From Tigriopus japonicus (Eukaryota; Arthropoda; Copepoda; Harpacticoida; Harpacticidae): 64,000 nucleotides of DNA. The translations under genes were made by a program, and so were the position numbers. Of this stretch, positions 47,456-57,122 are shown one piece after another; the stretch's first letter is position 1, and each line of letters begins with the position of its first letter. The notes under the pieces are model-generated. The model did no database searches. It had not been told where the DNA came from and saw nothing but the letters and a program-made list of their open reading frames with translations. The stretch spans positions 4,277,590-4,341,589 of the forward strand of contig CM021320.1 of the NCBI GenBank assembly GCA_010645155.1, in the 5' to 3' direction.

Positions 47456-50400
47456 TCAGTCTTTGACCTTTTCACGCTCCTCCCCACGGCGAATGAGGGC
47501 TTGGCTCCAAGCTTGGTCAGACAAGCGATTGTAGTAGGCCGAGTGACCGGGAATGCGGGTACGGAGGCCACGACCGAAAAGCCATTGGGCTGGGCTAAGT
47601 CCATCGGTTCTTGGCACGTTTCGCCAGGCCAAAAGCGCTTGACGAAAGGCTCGCCAATCATTGCCATGCTTTTGGAGCAAGGTTTTCATGGCCTTTACCG
47701 CGGATTCGGCATGGCCATTGGAAGCGGGATGGTAGGCCGACGAGAGCTCGTGATCGATGTGGGTCCGACGGCAAAATTCGGCGAAGTCTCCACGAAACTG
47801 CGGTCCACCGTCGGAGCGTAATCGCTGAGGGATACCATAATCCACGAACCAGTCCTCCAAAATGTGATTGATGGTTCCGGTGTCCAATCGCGAAAGTCGT
47901 GCCACGCACGGCCAACCCGAAAATCGATCGACCATGATCAGGTAATGAACGCCGGCACAGTGAAATAGATCCACTGAAATGGCTTCAAATGGACGGATGG
48001 CGGTAGATTGGATGAGCGGCTCTGGAGATTGACTCGGTCGAAATTCTTGACATTGAGCGCATGAACTAATGACCTGCTCAATGTCATTGTTCATGCCTGG
48101 CCAAAAGTAGAGGCTACGGGCCAGATCGCGGGTCCGGCGGATGCCTTGATGGGACTGGTGAAGGTCACGGAGAATGTTGGGACGAGATTGCTTCGGAAGA
48201 AGGATCCGATGGCCTTGAAGCAACAGAAGGCCGGTATCGGGGTCCAATGACAAGCTGTCCCATTGCTTGGAAAGCATTTTTGCCGGATGAGATTGGGGTA
48301 AGTATTTAGGTGAATTACCGGTGAGGAATGTCGAAATAACGGCTTGATAATTTATATCCTCTTTAGCTTGAGCGGCAATGGAAAGGAGGGCTGCATCTGA
48401 GCTGGATTCCATCTGAATGGCGGACAAGAGGATTGAGGAAGAGGGCTCAACGAGTGAATCGTCATCCTGGACATTTTCATCCTCAAAGAGGGGATACCGC
48501 GAAAGCGTGTCGGCAATCCGATGATTTTTGCCTGGAATCCATTCTATATTAAAGGTATATCCAGCAGTCTTCATCAAGATGCGTTGAAGGCGCGGGTTGT
48601 CCACGGCTGCCAGATTCGAGCCTTTGAAGATGCCCAATAAAGGACGATGATCGGTAATGACGGTGAATTGCATGCCTGCGAGATACATTCGACAATGCAT
48701 AATCGCCCATTGCACCGCTAGTGCTTCCAATTCGCACACGGCGTAAGGTGTTTCAGCCTCCTTCAGGTATCGCGATCCACACTGGATTAAATTGGATTGG
48801 CCATCTGGACGGGTTTGAAGAAGGGCGTATCCCAGACCTTTGAGGCGTGACGCATCGGTCAGAAGAGAGGTCGGAAGAGAGGGATTGAAATGAGCCAAGA
48901 CGGGACCATTGGGATTGGTGAGTATGGTCTTGACTGCTTGAAATGCCTCTTGGTGTTCGGGTAACCACTGATAGGCAATGTCCTTCTTCAACAGATTGCG
49001 TAATGGTTGAGAAGCGTGGGCTAAATCCGGAACAAAGTGTCCCAGTTGGTTGGCCAAACCTAAGAATGATGGAAGATCTGTCAAATTGGCAGGAGCCGGG
49101 AACTTCGATATTGTGGCCACCTTGGATGGATCCGGACTGACTCCATCTCGACTTATGATGTAGCCAGCGAATTTAACTGAAGATCCAACTTGAGCTTTGT
49201 CTTTGGAGAGGGTAATATTGTGGTCTTGACAGCGTTGAAGAACGGCTTTGGTTTTCTGGATGAGATCTGCTTTGGATTCCCCACAGATCAAGATGTCATC
49301 CACGATTTTTCGGACACCAACTAGGCCTGAAAGGGCCCGATCTCCTCTCGCACAGAACTCATCCCCAGATGCGTTCAATCCCATAGGGGCTCGGCAAAAG
49401 CGGTATCGACCAAACGGCGTGAGGAAGGTTGTGAGCTGTTTGGATTTTTCGTCAAGTTCGACTTGCCAATAACCCTTGACAGCATCAAAGACCACGAACC
49501 AAATAGAATTGGGTGGAATGGACGTGATGATGTCCATGGCTGTCGAAAACGGATGAATGGGCCTCTTAACAAATTTGTTGAGACCCGTGTAATCCACAAC
49601 AATTCTCACAGAGCCATTCGCCTTGGGCACAACGAGGCATGGGCTGACCCAATCAGATGGTTCCGTCACGCTCTCCATGATACCAGAGGAAGTCATGAAA
49701 TTCAATTCCTCCTTTGTCATCTCTTGATAAGCAAAGGGGATATTGCGGGCCACATTCACACGGGTGGGTGTGATTGGGATGTCATCTCGGAGGTGGATGA
49801 CCATGGGGTCCCCTTTCATGGGCTTCAATTCTTGGGAGGAATCAAAAACGGATTGAAATTCTTCCATGAGTGCCTTGATGCAATCTTCAATTTCGTTTCC
49901 AGGGACTTCAGGAGAGGAAGAACGGATCTGGACGAGTGAAGAGACCACATCATTTGAATGGACATCCTCAGGGAGAAAAGGAAATGTCGTGGGGATCATT
50001 CCCAGATCAATCATTGCATGCCAAGAAATGAGAAGTTGACCATGGAGATCTGGAGTCACGTAAGCGGTAACTGACGTCTCGTATTTTCCCAAATGAGTAA
50101 TTGTTAGATCCACGGCACCATAACAACGCATCTTTGAATTGTTTGCAGCCCGAATGGAGCGGGATCTGGACTTGTCAACTTTGATGCCGTAAGTCCGTGT
50201 AAGATCGGCAGAGATCAACGTCTCTGTTGCACCAGTATCGGGCAAAATGTCCATTCGGAAAGGAGTGCCACTTGGAGGAAGAATATGGACAACGGTTGTG
50301 GGAGTGGGACGAGCTTTGAGCATGTTAACCCGGATGATCGAAGAATTGATGGGGTCCATGGGTTTGGATGAAGTACGATCCCTAAATTTGGACCTCCCAC

Positions 50401-51556
50401 GCCAAAGTTGTCCTCCAGCACAAACAGAGGCAAAATGACCAGGTTTTTGGCACTTGCTACAAGTCTTGTTGAGAGCTGGACAATGCTCTCTCGATTTTCC
50501 TCCACGGTGAGTTTCATTGCCACATCCCACGCATTTGCCTTGGAGAGGATTAGATTTCGACAATTGATCAGGTTTTTGGGATGGTTTGGGTTTAAATTTC
50601 GATCGTTTGTAGGAGGACGTGGCCGCAATCATGGTTGGTGGAGGTTTATCCACGATGGATTTCTCCACGACGTTAGCGGATTCCCACGCCATTGCGGTCC
50701 GATAAAGAAGATCACGGGAAGGGTCGGATTGACGAAGAAATTCTTCGCGCAATTTACGGTCGGAATTCCCAGTGACCAAACGAAGAATGAAGAGGTCGTC
50801 CTCCTTGATCGTCGATAATTCAGCTTCCTGGCCCTCCAATTGCAACCGAAGGTACCAGTCGCTGAATTTTTCACCAGGCTGCTGGTCACACCGAAAAAAA
50901 TTGTAACGGCGGGTAAGCAATGGGATGTGTTGAACGAAAATTTCCCGTAATTTGGCAACGCATCCACCGTTCCCAAGGACTGGTGTGTCTTCTTTTACCT
51001 TGATGGAAAGCATCTGCTGGAGTTTAAGTTCCAGACAAGATCGAAGGTATCCTTGCTGTTCCTCAACAGGGAAGGTGTCCATGTGGTTGGAGGAATAAAA
51101 CAAGTTGAAACTCGTGTTCCATGAACGAAACTCTGCCAATGTGCAAGATGCAGACAGCCTCTCGGGTTTTAATGCCAGGTTAATCTTGGGGATAGACCGA
51201 GTAGATGAGATGCTTGTTGCGGGTGGATCAGCCCTGATATGAGTGCGGATTCCGTTGGAAGTCTTGAGGACGCGCTCACGAAGCTTGGATATCTTATTTG
51301 AGAATTGGGTGAGGAGGGAATCCTCTTTTGTGAACGTCTCATGATCCAAGGTTGCGGTAGAATCCACAAGTGTTTCCTCCAGACTGTTGAAGGCAGTCTC
51401 CACCTTGGTGAAGAGGTCATCAATCCTCTTAAGGATGGAGATGTCGAAGTCGGATGAGGTCAACGAATCCACATCGGAAAGGAAGGAGTCACACGCGTTC
51501 AAATGTCGAGTGAAGACGCTCCTCCTAGAGATCAACGATAGTTTGATCACGTCCAT
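47456..51556 (-). CDS. Gag-Pol polyprotein of the gypsy-type retrotransposon
   Basis: One frame of 1366 residues from the ATG at 51556; the frame is open 18 codons further up. By position counted from codon 51610, the order is: a Gag part with a Cys-rich CVGCGNETHRGG segment and a CCHC knuckle (CSKCQKPGHFASVC, about 357-393); an aspartic protease (LPDTGATETLI, about 457); reverse transcriptase with YWQVELDEKSKQLTTF and the catalytic VDDI near 770; RNase H with LLTDAS near 917 and ELEALAVQWA; and integrase with an HHCC finger (HQSHQG to CAQCQ, about 1150-1187). The integrase D-D-35-E triad is SVDLF, RSDGGPQF and HAES. Fusion of Gag and Pol in one frame is unlike frameshifting gypsy elements. 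The protein ends at a UGA before the usual integrase tail. Confidence 0.93.
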   Translation of the reverse strand: MDVIKLSLISRRSVFTRHLNACDSFLSDVDSLTSSDFDISILKRIDDLFTKVETAFNSLEETLVDSTATLDHETFTKEDSLLTQFSNKISKLRERVLKTSNGIRTHIRADPPATSISSTRSIPKINLALKPERLSASCTLAEFRSWNTSFNLFYSSNHMDTFPVEEQQGYLRSCLELKLQQMLSIKVKEDTPVLGNGGCVAKLREIFVQHIPLLTRRYNFFRCDQQPGEKFSDWYLRLQLEGQEAELSTIKEDDLFILRLVTGNSDRKLREEFLRQSDPSRDLLYRTAMAWESANVVEKSIVDKPPPTMIAATSSYKRSKFKPKPSQKPDQLSKSNPLQGKCVGCGNETHRGGKSREHCPALNKTCSKCQKPGHFASVCAGGQLWRGRSKFRDRTSSKPMDPINSSIIRVNMLKARPTPTTVVHILPPSGTPFRMDILPDTGATETLISADLTRTYGIKVDKSRSRSIRAANNSKMRCYGAVDLTITHLGKYETSVTAYVTPDLHGQLLISWHAMIDLGMIPTTFPFLPEDVHSNDVVSSLVQIRSSSPEVPGNEIEDCIKALMEEFQSVFDSSQELKPMKGDPMVIHLRDDIPITPTRVNVARNIPFAYQEMTKEELNFMTSSGIMESVTEPSDWVSPCLVVPKANGSVRIVVDYTGLNKFVKRPIHPFSTAMDIITSIPPNSIWFVVFDAVKGYWQVELDEKSKQLTTFLTPFGRYRFCRAPMGLNASGDEFCARGDRALSGLVGVRKIVDDILICGESKADLIQKTKAVLQRCQDHNITLSKDKAQVGSSVKFAGYIISRDGVSPDPSKVATISKFPAPANLTDLPSFLGLANQLGHFVPDLAHASQPLRNLLKKDIAYQWLPEHQEAFQAVKTILTNPNGPVLAHFNPSLPTSLLTDASRLKGLGYALLQTRPDGQSNLIQCGSRYLKEAETPYAVCELEALAVQWAIMHCRMYLAGMQFTVITDHRPLLGIFKGSNLAAVDNPRLQRILMKTAGYTFNIEWIPGKNHRIADTLSRYPLFEDENVQDDDSLVEPSSSILLSAIQMESSSDAALLSIAAQAKEDINYQAVISTFLTGNSPKYLPQSHPAKMLSKQWDSLSLDPDTGLLLLQGHRILLPKQSRPNILRDLHQSHQGIRRTRDLARSLYFWPGMNNDIEQVISSCAQCQEFRPSQSPEPLIQSTAIRPFEAISVDLFHCAGVHYLIMVDRFSGWPCVARLSRLDTGTINHILEDWFVDYGIPQRLRSDGGPQFRGDFAEFCRRTHIDHELSSAYHPASNGHAESAVKAMKTLLQKHGNDWRAFRQALLAWRNVPRTDGLSPAQWLFGRGLRTRIPGHSAYYNRLSDQAWSQALIRRGEEREKVKD

Positions 51557-51616
51557 AGTTGAAGATATTACGTACAAAGAGTCGTGGGTGTGGTGGAATG
51601 ATCGAACCACAGATGA

Positions 51617-51775
51617 GATCCGTGAAAGATGTGCGGGGCCTCAGGATGATGAGGGCACAAACGAATCGGAGAAGGACGGGTTCCACGTGAGGAGTGATCC
51701 GTGAAAGATGTGCGGGGCCTCGGGACGGAAGAGGGCACAAACGAATCCACGAAGGAACAGTTCCACCTGGATGAA
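51617..51775 (-). repeat. Two-copy tandem repeat in the retrotransposon leader
   Basis: GATCCGTGAAAGATGTGCGG starts both units (51617 and 51696), giving a 79-bp period with a few differences, for example CTCAGGATGATGAGG against CTCGGGACGGAAGAGG. It lies between the primer-binding site and the Gag start. Confidence 0.85.
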
Positions 51776-51810
51776 TGTGATCCAGAAGGGTGGAAGATGG
51801 GGCGAAAAGT

Positions 51811-51829
51811 CCTTAAAACTGCTGCGCCA
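51811..51829 (-). promoter_or_regulatory. Primer-binding site of the gypsy-type element
   Basis: Directly next to the 5' LTR the minus strand reads TGGCGCAGCAGTTTTAAGG. TGG complements the CCA end of a tRNA. TGGCGCAG resembles sites assigned to tRNA-Ser primers, but the primer identity is not proven. Confidence 0.7.
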
Positions 51830-51985
51830 TGATGAGATATCAAGAGTACGTTTTTTTCAATATGGAGTCGGAGAAGAAGTGGTTGGACAAAGAGGTAGAA
51901 CTAGAATAACCGGTATTGGAAGAGGTAGGGAAAAAGTACGTTTAGGAAGGAGAAAGGTAGAGGGCGTTGAAGGGAATACTTATCA
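51830..51985 (-). repeat. 5' LTR of the gypsy-type element
   Basis: 156 bp. Transcription of the element would start here on the minus strand. See the 3' LTR for the single difference. Confidence 0.95.
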
Positions 51986-52276
51986 ATGACAAATCTGTCA
52001 CATTTCAATGGCAACAACAAACGAATATCTTCAAAAATCGAGTCAAAAAGTAGTTTCATGCAAAGCATTGACCGTTACTAGAGGCGGAAAAAGTTTTCAA
52101 ACATCTTCTACACGTCTGATTTGAGGAAAGTTGGTATCACCGATTCTTTCACCGTGCACGTCTGTAGGTTTTATGCATCGGCCTCACAGAATCTAATAGT
52201 ATGATTCGACCCTGTAAGATCAAGCGAGTACAGTGAACGTTTCAAACGGCCACTAACACACTCAGGACGACGACAT

Positions 52277-52284
52277 TATAAGAG
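52277..52284 (+). promoter_or_regulatory. Possible TATA box of P450 copy 2
   Basis: TATAAGAG lies about 33 bases before a TCAGAT initiator-like sequence (52308-52313) and about 90 bases before the start codon. The spacing is right for a core promoter. Confidence 0.5.
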
Positions 52285-52366
52285 AACATCCTCCCAGCAC
52301 TGAGGTTTCAGATATCCCAAGAACACTGTAGAGTGAACAACAAGGTGAAAGAACATCTCGATCGCA

Positions 52367-53974
52367 ATGATCTTAGAATTGATAATAGGTCTTTTGTGCA
52401 TTATTGGTTACTTCTACATCAAGTTGAAGATCAAGTGGAACTTTTGGAAAGACCATAATGTGCCCTATCCCCAGCCAGTATTTCCTTTTGGCTCATCACC
52501 TATGTTGGGTTGGAATTCATTGAGACAGAAGACCAATTTGAATGCTGACGCCAGGAATCAAGCCATTGCCCTTGGATTTCCCAAATTCTATGGCAATTAT
52601 GTCTTTGGCACACCAAACATGATTGTGTGTGATCCGGAAATGGCCAAGCAAATCATGGTCAAAGATTTCGACCATTTTGTGGACCGACAAGGAGAGGATT
52701 TCGTTAAAATGTTGTCAGGTGGACATTTTGTTGACAAAGTTTGGGCCAATCAAATGACAGCTTTGCCAGGGGACAAATGGAAGAACACTCGCGCAACCTT
52801 CACTCCTGTTTTCACTGCTGGAAAACTGAAAGGAATGATTAGATTTATTTATGAAGTGACTAATGATCTCGTTAAAAGTGTGGGCGAAGAAGCCAAAAGA
52901 GGTGAAGTATTTGAGTTGAAAGAAAAATTTGGCAAGTTCAGTATGGATACCATTGCTACTTGTGCCTTTGGCGTGAATGCCAAATCTTTTGAGGATGATA
53001 AGTCGACCTTTGCAATGAATGCCAGGGCTGTTTTTCGGAATTCCAAATCAGATGCACTTCGATTTCTTACGGCAATTATTCCGGGTGGAAAAACTATTTT
53101 GAACATGTTGGATATCCCTGTAAACAAAAAAGACATTACAATTTTCTTCTACGACATCATAAAAGGCACCATTGAGCACCGCATCAAGACAAAAACGAGG
53201 AGGAATGACCTTGTGGATTTGATGATTGATGCTATGAAATCTGATGGAACGGTAGAGCAAGACAAAGAACAGGAAAGTCAATATGACGAGGATGCGAAAT
53301 TGAATCACAAGGTTGTGCCTAAACAAATTGACGAAATAACTATGGTTGCAACAGCTTTGGTCATTTTGGTGGCTGGATACGATACCACAGCCCAAACTAT
53401 GGCAATCACAAGCTACTTCCTGGCGAAAAATCCCGACATTCAAGAAAGGTTGTATCAAGAGATTATGGAGTGCGTTAGAGATCTGAAAGACGAAAATGAT
53501 CATCCCGACTATAATCAAATCCAGAGCCTATCTTACCTAGACATGGTCCTTCACGAAACATTGAGAATCAATCCTGTGTTAGGCCTCATTACCAGGGCCT
53601 GCACCAAGGACTACGTGATACCTGATACAAACATCACTCTGAAGAAAGGTTGCGAGGTTCACATCAACGCCATGGCCATTCACGCTAATCCTGACATCTA
53701 TCCAGATCCCGAAAAGTATGACCCCGAAAGGTTTACAAAGGAAGCCAAAGCCAGTCGTCATCCTTACGCTTTCCTTGGCTTTGGTCAAGGGCCTAGAAAT
53801 TGCATTGGGATGAGATTCGCTCTTTTGGAGGCCAAATTGGGATTATTCGCAGTCTTGAGGAAGTACAAATTTGAGGCAACATCTGAAACTGTGGAAAAGT
53901 TCACGCTTGATCCAGAGGCTTTCCTTTCCGCCCCCAAAGAACCATTACTTGTCAAAGTTGTCGAGAGAGAATGA
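52367..53974 (+). CDS. Cytochrome P450, CYP3-clan-like, copy 2
   Basis: 535 residues without introns. The membrane anchor is MILELIIGLLCIIGYFYI. GDKWKNTRATFTP marks the C helix, AGYDTTAQT (A336, D339) the I helix, HETLRINP the ExxR motif (E397, R400) and FGQGPRNCIGMR the haem loop (Cys479). It is oriented like the other copies and separated from copy 1 by 8 kb that includes the retrotransposon. A segment at about 52937-53050 is almost identical to copy 3, which suggests gene conversion. All key residues are present. Substrate unknown. Confidence 0.93.
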   Translation: MILELIIGLLCIIGYFYIKLKIKWNFWKDHNVPYPQPVFPFGSSPMLGWNSLRQKTNLNADARNQAIALGFPKFYGNYVFGTPNMIVCDPEMAKQIMVKDFDHFVDRQGEDFVKMLSGGHFVDKVWANQMTALPGDKWKNTRATFTPVFTAGKLKGMIRFIYEVTNDLVKSVGEEAKRGEVFELKEKFGKFSMDTIATCAFGVNAKSFEDDKSTFAMNARAVFRNSKSDALRFLTAIIPGGKTILNMLDIPVNKKDITIFFYDIIKGTIEHRIKTKTRRNDLVDLMIDAMKSDGTVEQDKEQESQYDEDAKLNHKVVPKQIDEITMVATALVILVAGYDTTAQTMAITSYFLAKNPDIQERLYQEIMECVRDLKDENDHPDYNQIQSLSYLDMVLHETLRINPVLGLITRACTKDYVIPDTNITLKKGCEVHINAMAIHANPDIYPDPEKYDPERFTKEAKASRHPYAFLGFGQGPRNCIGMRFALLEAKLGLFAVLRKYKFEATSETVEKFTLDPEAFLSAPKEPLLVKVVERE

Positions 53975-55133
53975 AAGAAAATAATATATGATTTAAGCAT
54001 ACATTTGGCCATTATGGTTTGCCATGAAAGGTTATTCTGTTTTGACAATACTTACAACACCTATGTATAGTTTAACTTGTTAGACGCACTCACCATCAAC
54101 AGTACCATCTAAATGGCAAATAGAAAAGTCCGTTGAGTCAAATTCTTAGGAGACCAAGTTTATAAACTTTCTGAAAATATATTTATAGATTTGACGTGTT
54201 TATATTTTTTTAAAAGCTTATCTCACTTCTACATACATGTGGACATATTAGCAGGATGCTTAAAACGGAAGAAAAATGGCAGGGTTTGATGGACGATGAC
54301 CTCCTGGCTAATAGTTTGTTATTACAAGTTGGTTGCTCGTTCTCAACAGTTTTTCACGGGATAAATCATCATCTAGTTCTGCAAAATATGAAGGGTTCGT
54401 CAAAAAGTTTAAGTTTTAAGCTTACCCTTGAAATACATACCCTTGGTATTTTTTTTTTCATTACATTCGGACTAAATGTAATGTTATGTACAGAGTGAGG
54501 CAGCAAAAATGTTCGGTCGCGTATTGCAAATTTCCAGCCCAATTCCATCCTTATTTGAAGTCTCCTTTGTCCTTTTTATTCAGACCCTTGACTCTCCATT
54601 TTGATGTGCTTCTTCTTGTTTTTTCTTATCTCTCTTTTTAAACTTTTTAAACTTTGTCCTATACTCTTTATATTCACCATTTGAGTGGATACTTCAATAA
54701 ACAATAAATAAACAAATAAGCCTGTCAATCAAATTACCTTTAAGTACAGAAATGTGCAAGAGGTAGCAAGGCTTTGTTTTTGTATTGTTGAAGCAACAAA
54801 GCTCGGAAAATAAGTGAACAAGTGATAGAAAACCAAATTCTTAGATCTGTTCTGCGCCAGAATGAAGCAAAAGGACATTGCCAGTATAATTGGATTTGAT
54901 GTCTGTAATTACACAATGACAGATGGTCAGCAATGTCTCGGACAGTTTCAATACAGCGAAAGTATCGTTGGTCTTCATTCTGACTACTACTTGATTCTAA
55001 CTACTGATGGGATTTCCCAAGCTATCAAGCACTTCAAATTTTCAAGGTGGGCTTGTTTCCATTTCAGCTGCCTCAAGCCAAACCAGGCATTTAACGCACA
55101 GAGCTCAGACTAAGTAAAGAATCTCAAGGGTTC
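53975..55133. other. Spacer after P450 copy 2
   Basis: AT-rich, with several AATAAA-like sites near 54697. Frames at 54256-54498 and 54862-55113 have no recognisable domain. Confidence 0.4.
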
Positions 55134-55490
55134 ACCATGGCGGAGTTTACCGTGGTGGAGTTTACCTTGGCAGACTTGACCGTGGCGGAGTTTAGAGTTT
55201 ACCGTGGCGGAGTTTACCGTGGCGGAGTTTACCGTGGTGGAAATCACTGTTGGCGGAGATGATCGTGGTGGAAATCACTGTTGGCGGAGATGATCGTTGG
55301 GGGAGTTAACTCTGGTGGAGTTTACCGTGGCGGAGTTCAATGTTGGGGGAGTTTAGCATGGCGGAGTTCACTGTTGGCGGAGTTGATTGTTGGGGGAGTT
55401 AACCCTGGTGGAGATAAGTGGTGGGGGAGTTTACCTTGGTGGAGATCACGTGGTGCAAACCTACAGGGGGAGATCACTGTTGGGGGAAAG
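55134..55490. repeat. Minisatellite of 15-16-bp units
   Basis: About 22 imperfect copies of CCGTGGCGGAGTTTA, with variants such as CTGTTGGCGGAGATGA and CCTTGGTGGAGATCA. Because the unit is mostly 15 bp, one frame can be read as pentapeptides (AEFTV, VEFTL, ADLTV), but variable unit length breaks it and no gene is evident. Confidence 0.9.
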
Positions 55491-55911
55491 AGTTGGCCAC
55501 CCCGACTGCCGTCCATAGTTGATAGCAGGGTTGCCAAGCTATTTGTGGTCCTTTTCAAATTTGGTGGTCCTTGGCCCAAAAGCAGTTGCCAACCTTTATT
55601 CTAATCAAACATATGATTTTAGATCCTTCAGGATGACTTGTTGGTTTATGAACATATTAGTATGGTGGCTGAACTTAATCTCCAAATGTGAAGAGAAATT
55701 CTGTTTTAGAGACAAATTCCTATTTTAGTAACAAGTACAAAAACATATCATTGTCATCTCATAAATTTGATCTACTTTTTCCTCCATCTAACTGCAATTT
55801 TCCAAGCTTGGAAAATGATCTGAATAGTTGATTGCTCACGAAACCTTCTCTTAATTTTGAAAAGTAAGAAAACATTTTTTTATGTTTACCAATCTAAAGT
55901 GTGGCTTGATT

Positions 55912-56208
55912 TAGTGATGGACCGAAAGCTCTTTCGGCCGAAATTAGGGCCGAAATTTCGATTTCGGTAATGCCTACCGAAACCGAAAGCAGCCATGTAC
56001 TATAACATATGGAGTTTGACACAAAATCAAAAAATTTTTCGTCCAAAAACCTCTAAAATTCAAGTTTACTGATTTTTCAAATTTGTGACTACCCAACATT
56101 GAACGCATGAGCAATTTAATTTTTAAGGTGGATTTTACAATTATACAATTTTGTAGACAGCTGCTTTCGGTTTCAGTTTCGGTTGTGACCCCTTTCGGTC
56201 CATCGCTA
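55912..56208. mobile_element. hAT-type MITE, 297 bp
   Basis: Ends TAGTGATGGACCGAAAG and (reverse complement) TAGCGATGGACCGAAAG are inverted with one mismatch. The direct repeat GCTTGATT (55904-55911, 56209-56216) is an 8-bp target duplication. Both flanks are full of TTTCGG or CCGAAA motifs. There is no coding capacity. Confidence 0.92.
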
Positions 56209-56216
56209 GCTTGATT

Positions 56217-57050
56217 ATTTTTGTGGAAGATCTACAAATCAATTAAAGTGATTCATACATTAAAACTACTTACATGGCAAAATGTAAGACTTTTTAAACA
56301 GAAATTATACTTTTTCGGCATGTGGCAATTCAATGCAACACTATTTTATAGATGAACAAATGTTGCAAATCGAAAGAATGCAAGTTCCATAAGACTCTTA
56401 TCTGTTTTTGTAGTCCAACACCCACAAAGGTTGCATGATTTACTTCACATAGCATTGTAAACCGGGATGACGCCAACCCTACAATTATCAATGATTCTAA
56501 ATAACTCAGATGTTTAAAAAAATGCAAATTGTGTTTACCCTAAAAACTAGCTTTTTATCTTACATTTTTCCCTTAGCTTTACTTAAATAATGAGACAACC
56601 TTGATTACATTAGAAAGGGTCTCTAAGACCCTTGAGAGCAAAATAGCTTTGAAATACCAACTACCACTTGACAATCTAAAAAAGCAAATGTGAAAAATCC
56701 CTCCCCCAAGCAAGTTTGAACACTGTCATCTTGGATTGATAAGCAGACTCACTTTCCATGTGCTATTGATGCTCCACAAGACTTTTGGAGTATTTTTAAC
56801 AATTTGGATTTCTTTCTTTCTAGTGTGGCTAATCTTATGCATTGGGGTAGGTAAACGAATTGCTTTTACCAACCCTGCCAATATTTTGAAGACTCTCAGT
56901 CAACAAGAACCATTGAAAAATGAAAGCTATTGTATGAAAATCACGCAACCTGATATTAGTGTTCGACTGCCAAAACAGATAAGCCCAAAGGTTCACAAAA
57001 AACGTTCCAAGACGAACTCGATGAATTTGACTTAAAAGGAGATACGTGAA
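56217..57050. other. Spacer before P450 copy 3
   Basis: A 99-codon frame at 56736-57035 has one hydrophobic stretch (FLTIWISFFLVWLILCIGVG) but no homologue that I recognise, and it lies in the promoter region of P450 copy 3. I do not call it a gene. Confidence 0.4.
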
Positions 57051-57122
57051 ATGTTCAACTGGAAGAAGGACTTTGTTATCTACAGCGTAAAGAGCAAGAC
57101 ATCAAGTGAAAATGATTTTTGA
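57051..57122 (+). promoter_or_regulatory. Upstream ORF overlapping the start of P450 copy 3
   Basis: The ATG in TGAAATGTTCA opens 23 codons (beginning MFNWKKDF) and stops 10 bases past the P450 ATG in another frame. If transcribed it would compete with the main start. Copy 4 has an equivalent ATG in the same context. Confidence 0.4.

Larger units (their letters stand above)
46958..51985 (-). mobile_element. Complete Ty3/gypsy-type LTR retrotransposon, 5028 bp
   Basis: The element has two 156-bp LTRs (46958-47113 and 51830-51985) that differ at one base, 5'-TGAT...ATCA-3' ends, and a 5-bp target duplication ATGAC. It also has a primer-binding site, a polypurine tract, and one long Gag-Pol frame read on the minus strand. 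Near-identical LTRs show a recent insertion. There is no envelope gene, so it moves only within the cell. It lies between P450 copies 1 and 2, antisense to them. Confidence 0.96.

Noticed and set aside
47144..47821. 225-codon plus-strand frame across the end of the retrotransposon
   Set aside because: It is the antisense shadow of the integrase region.
55138..55220. Pentapeptide-repeat-like reading (AEFTV, VEFTL, ADLTV)
   Set aside because: It follows from a 15-bp minisatellite; some units are 16 bp, the frame breaks at once, and no flanking coding sequence exists.
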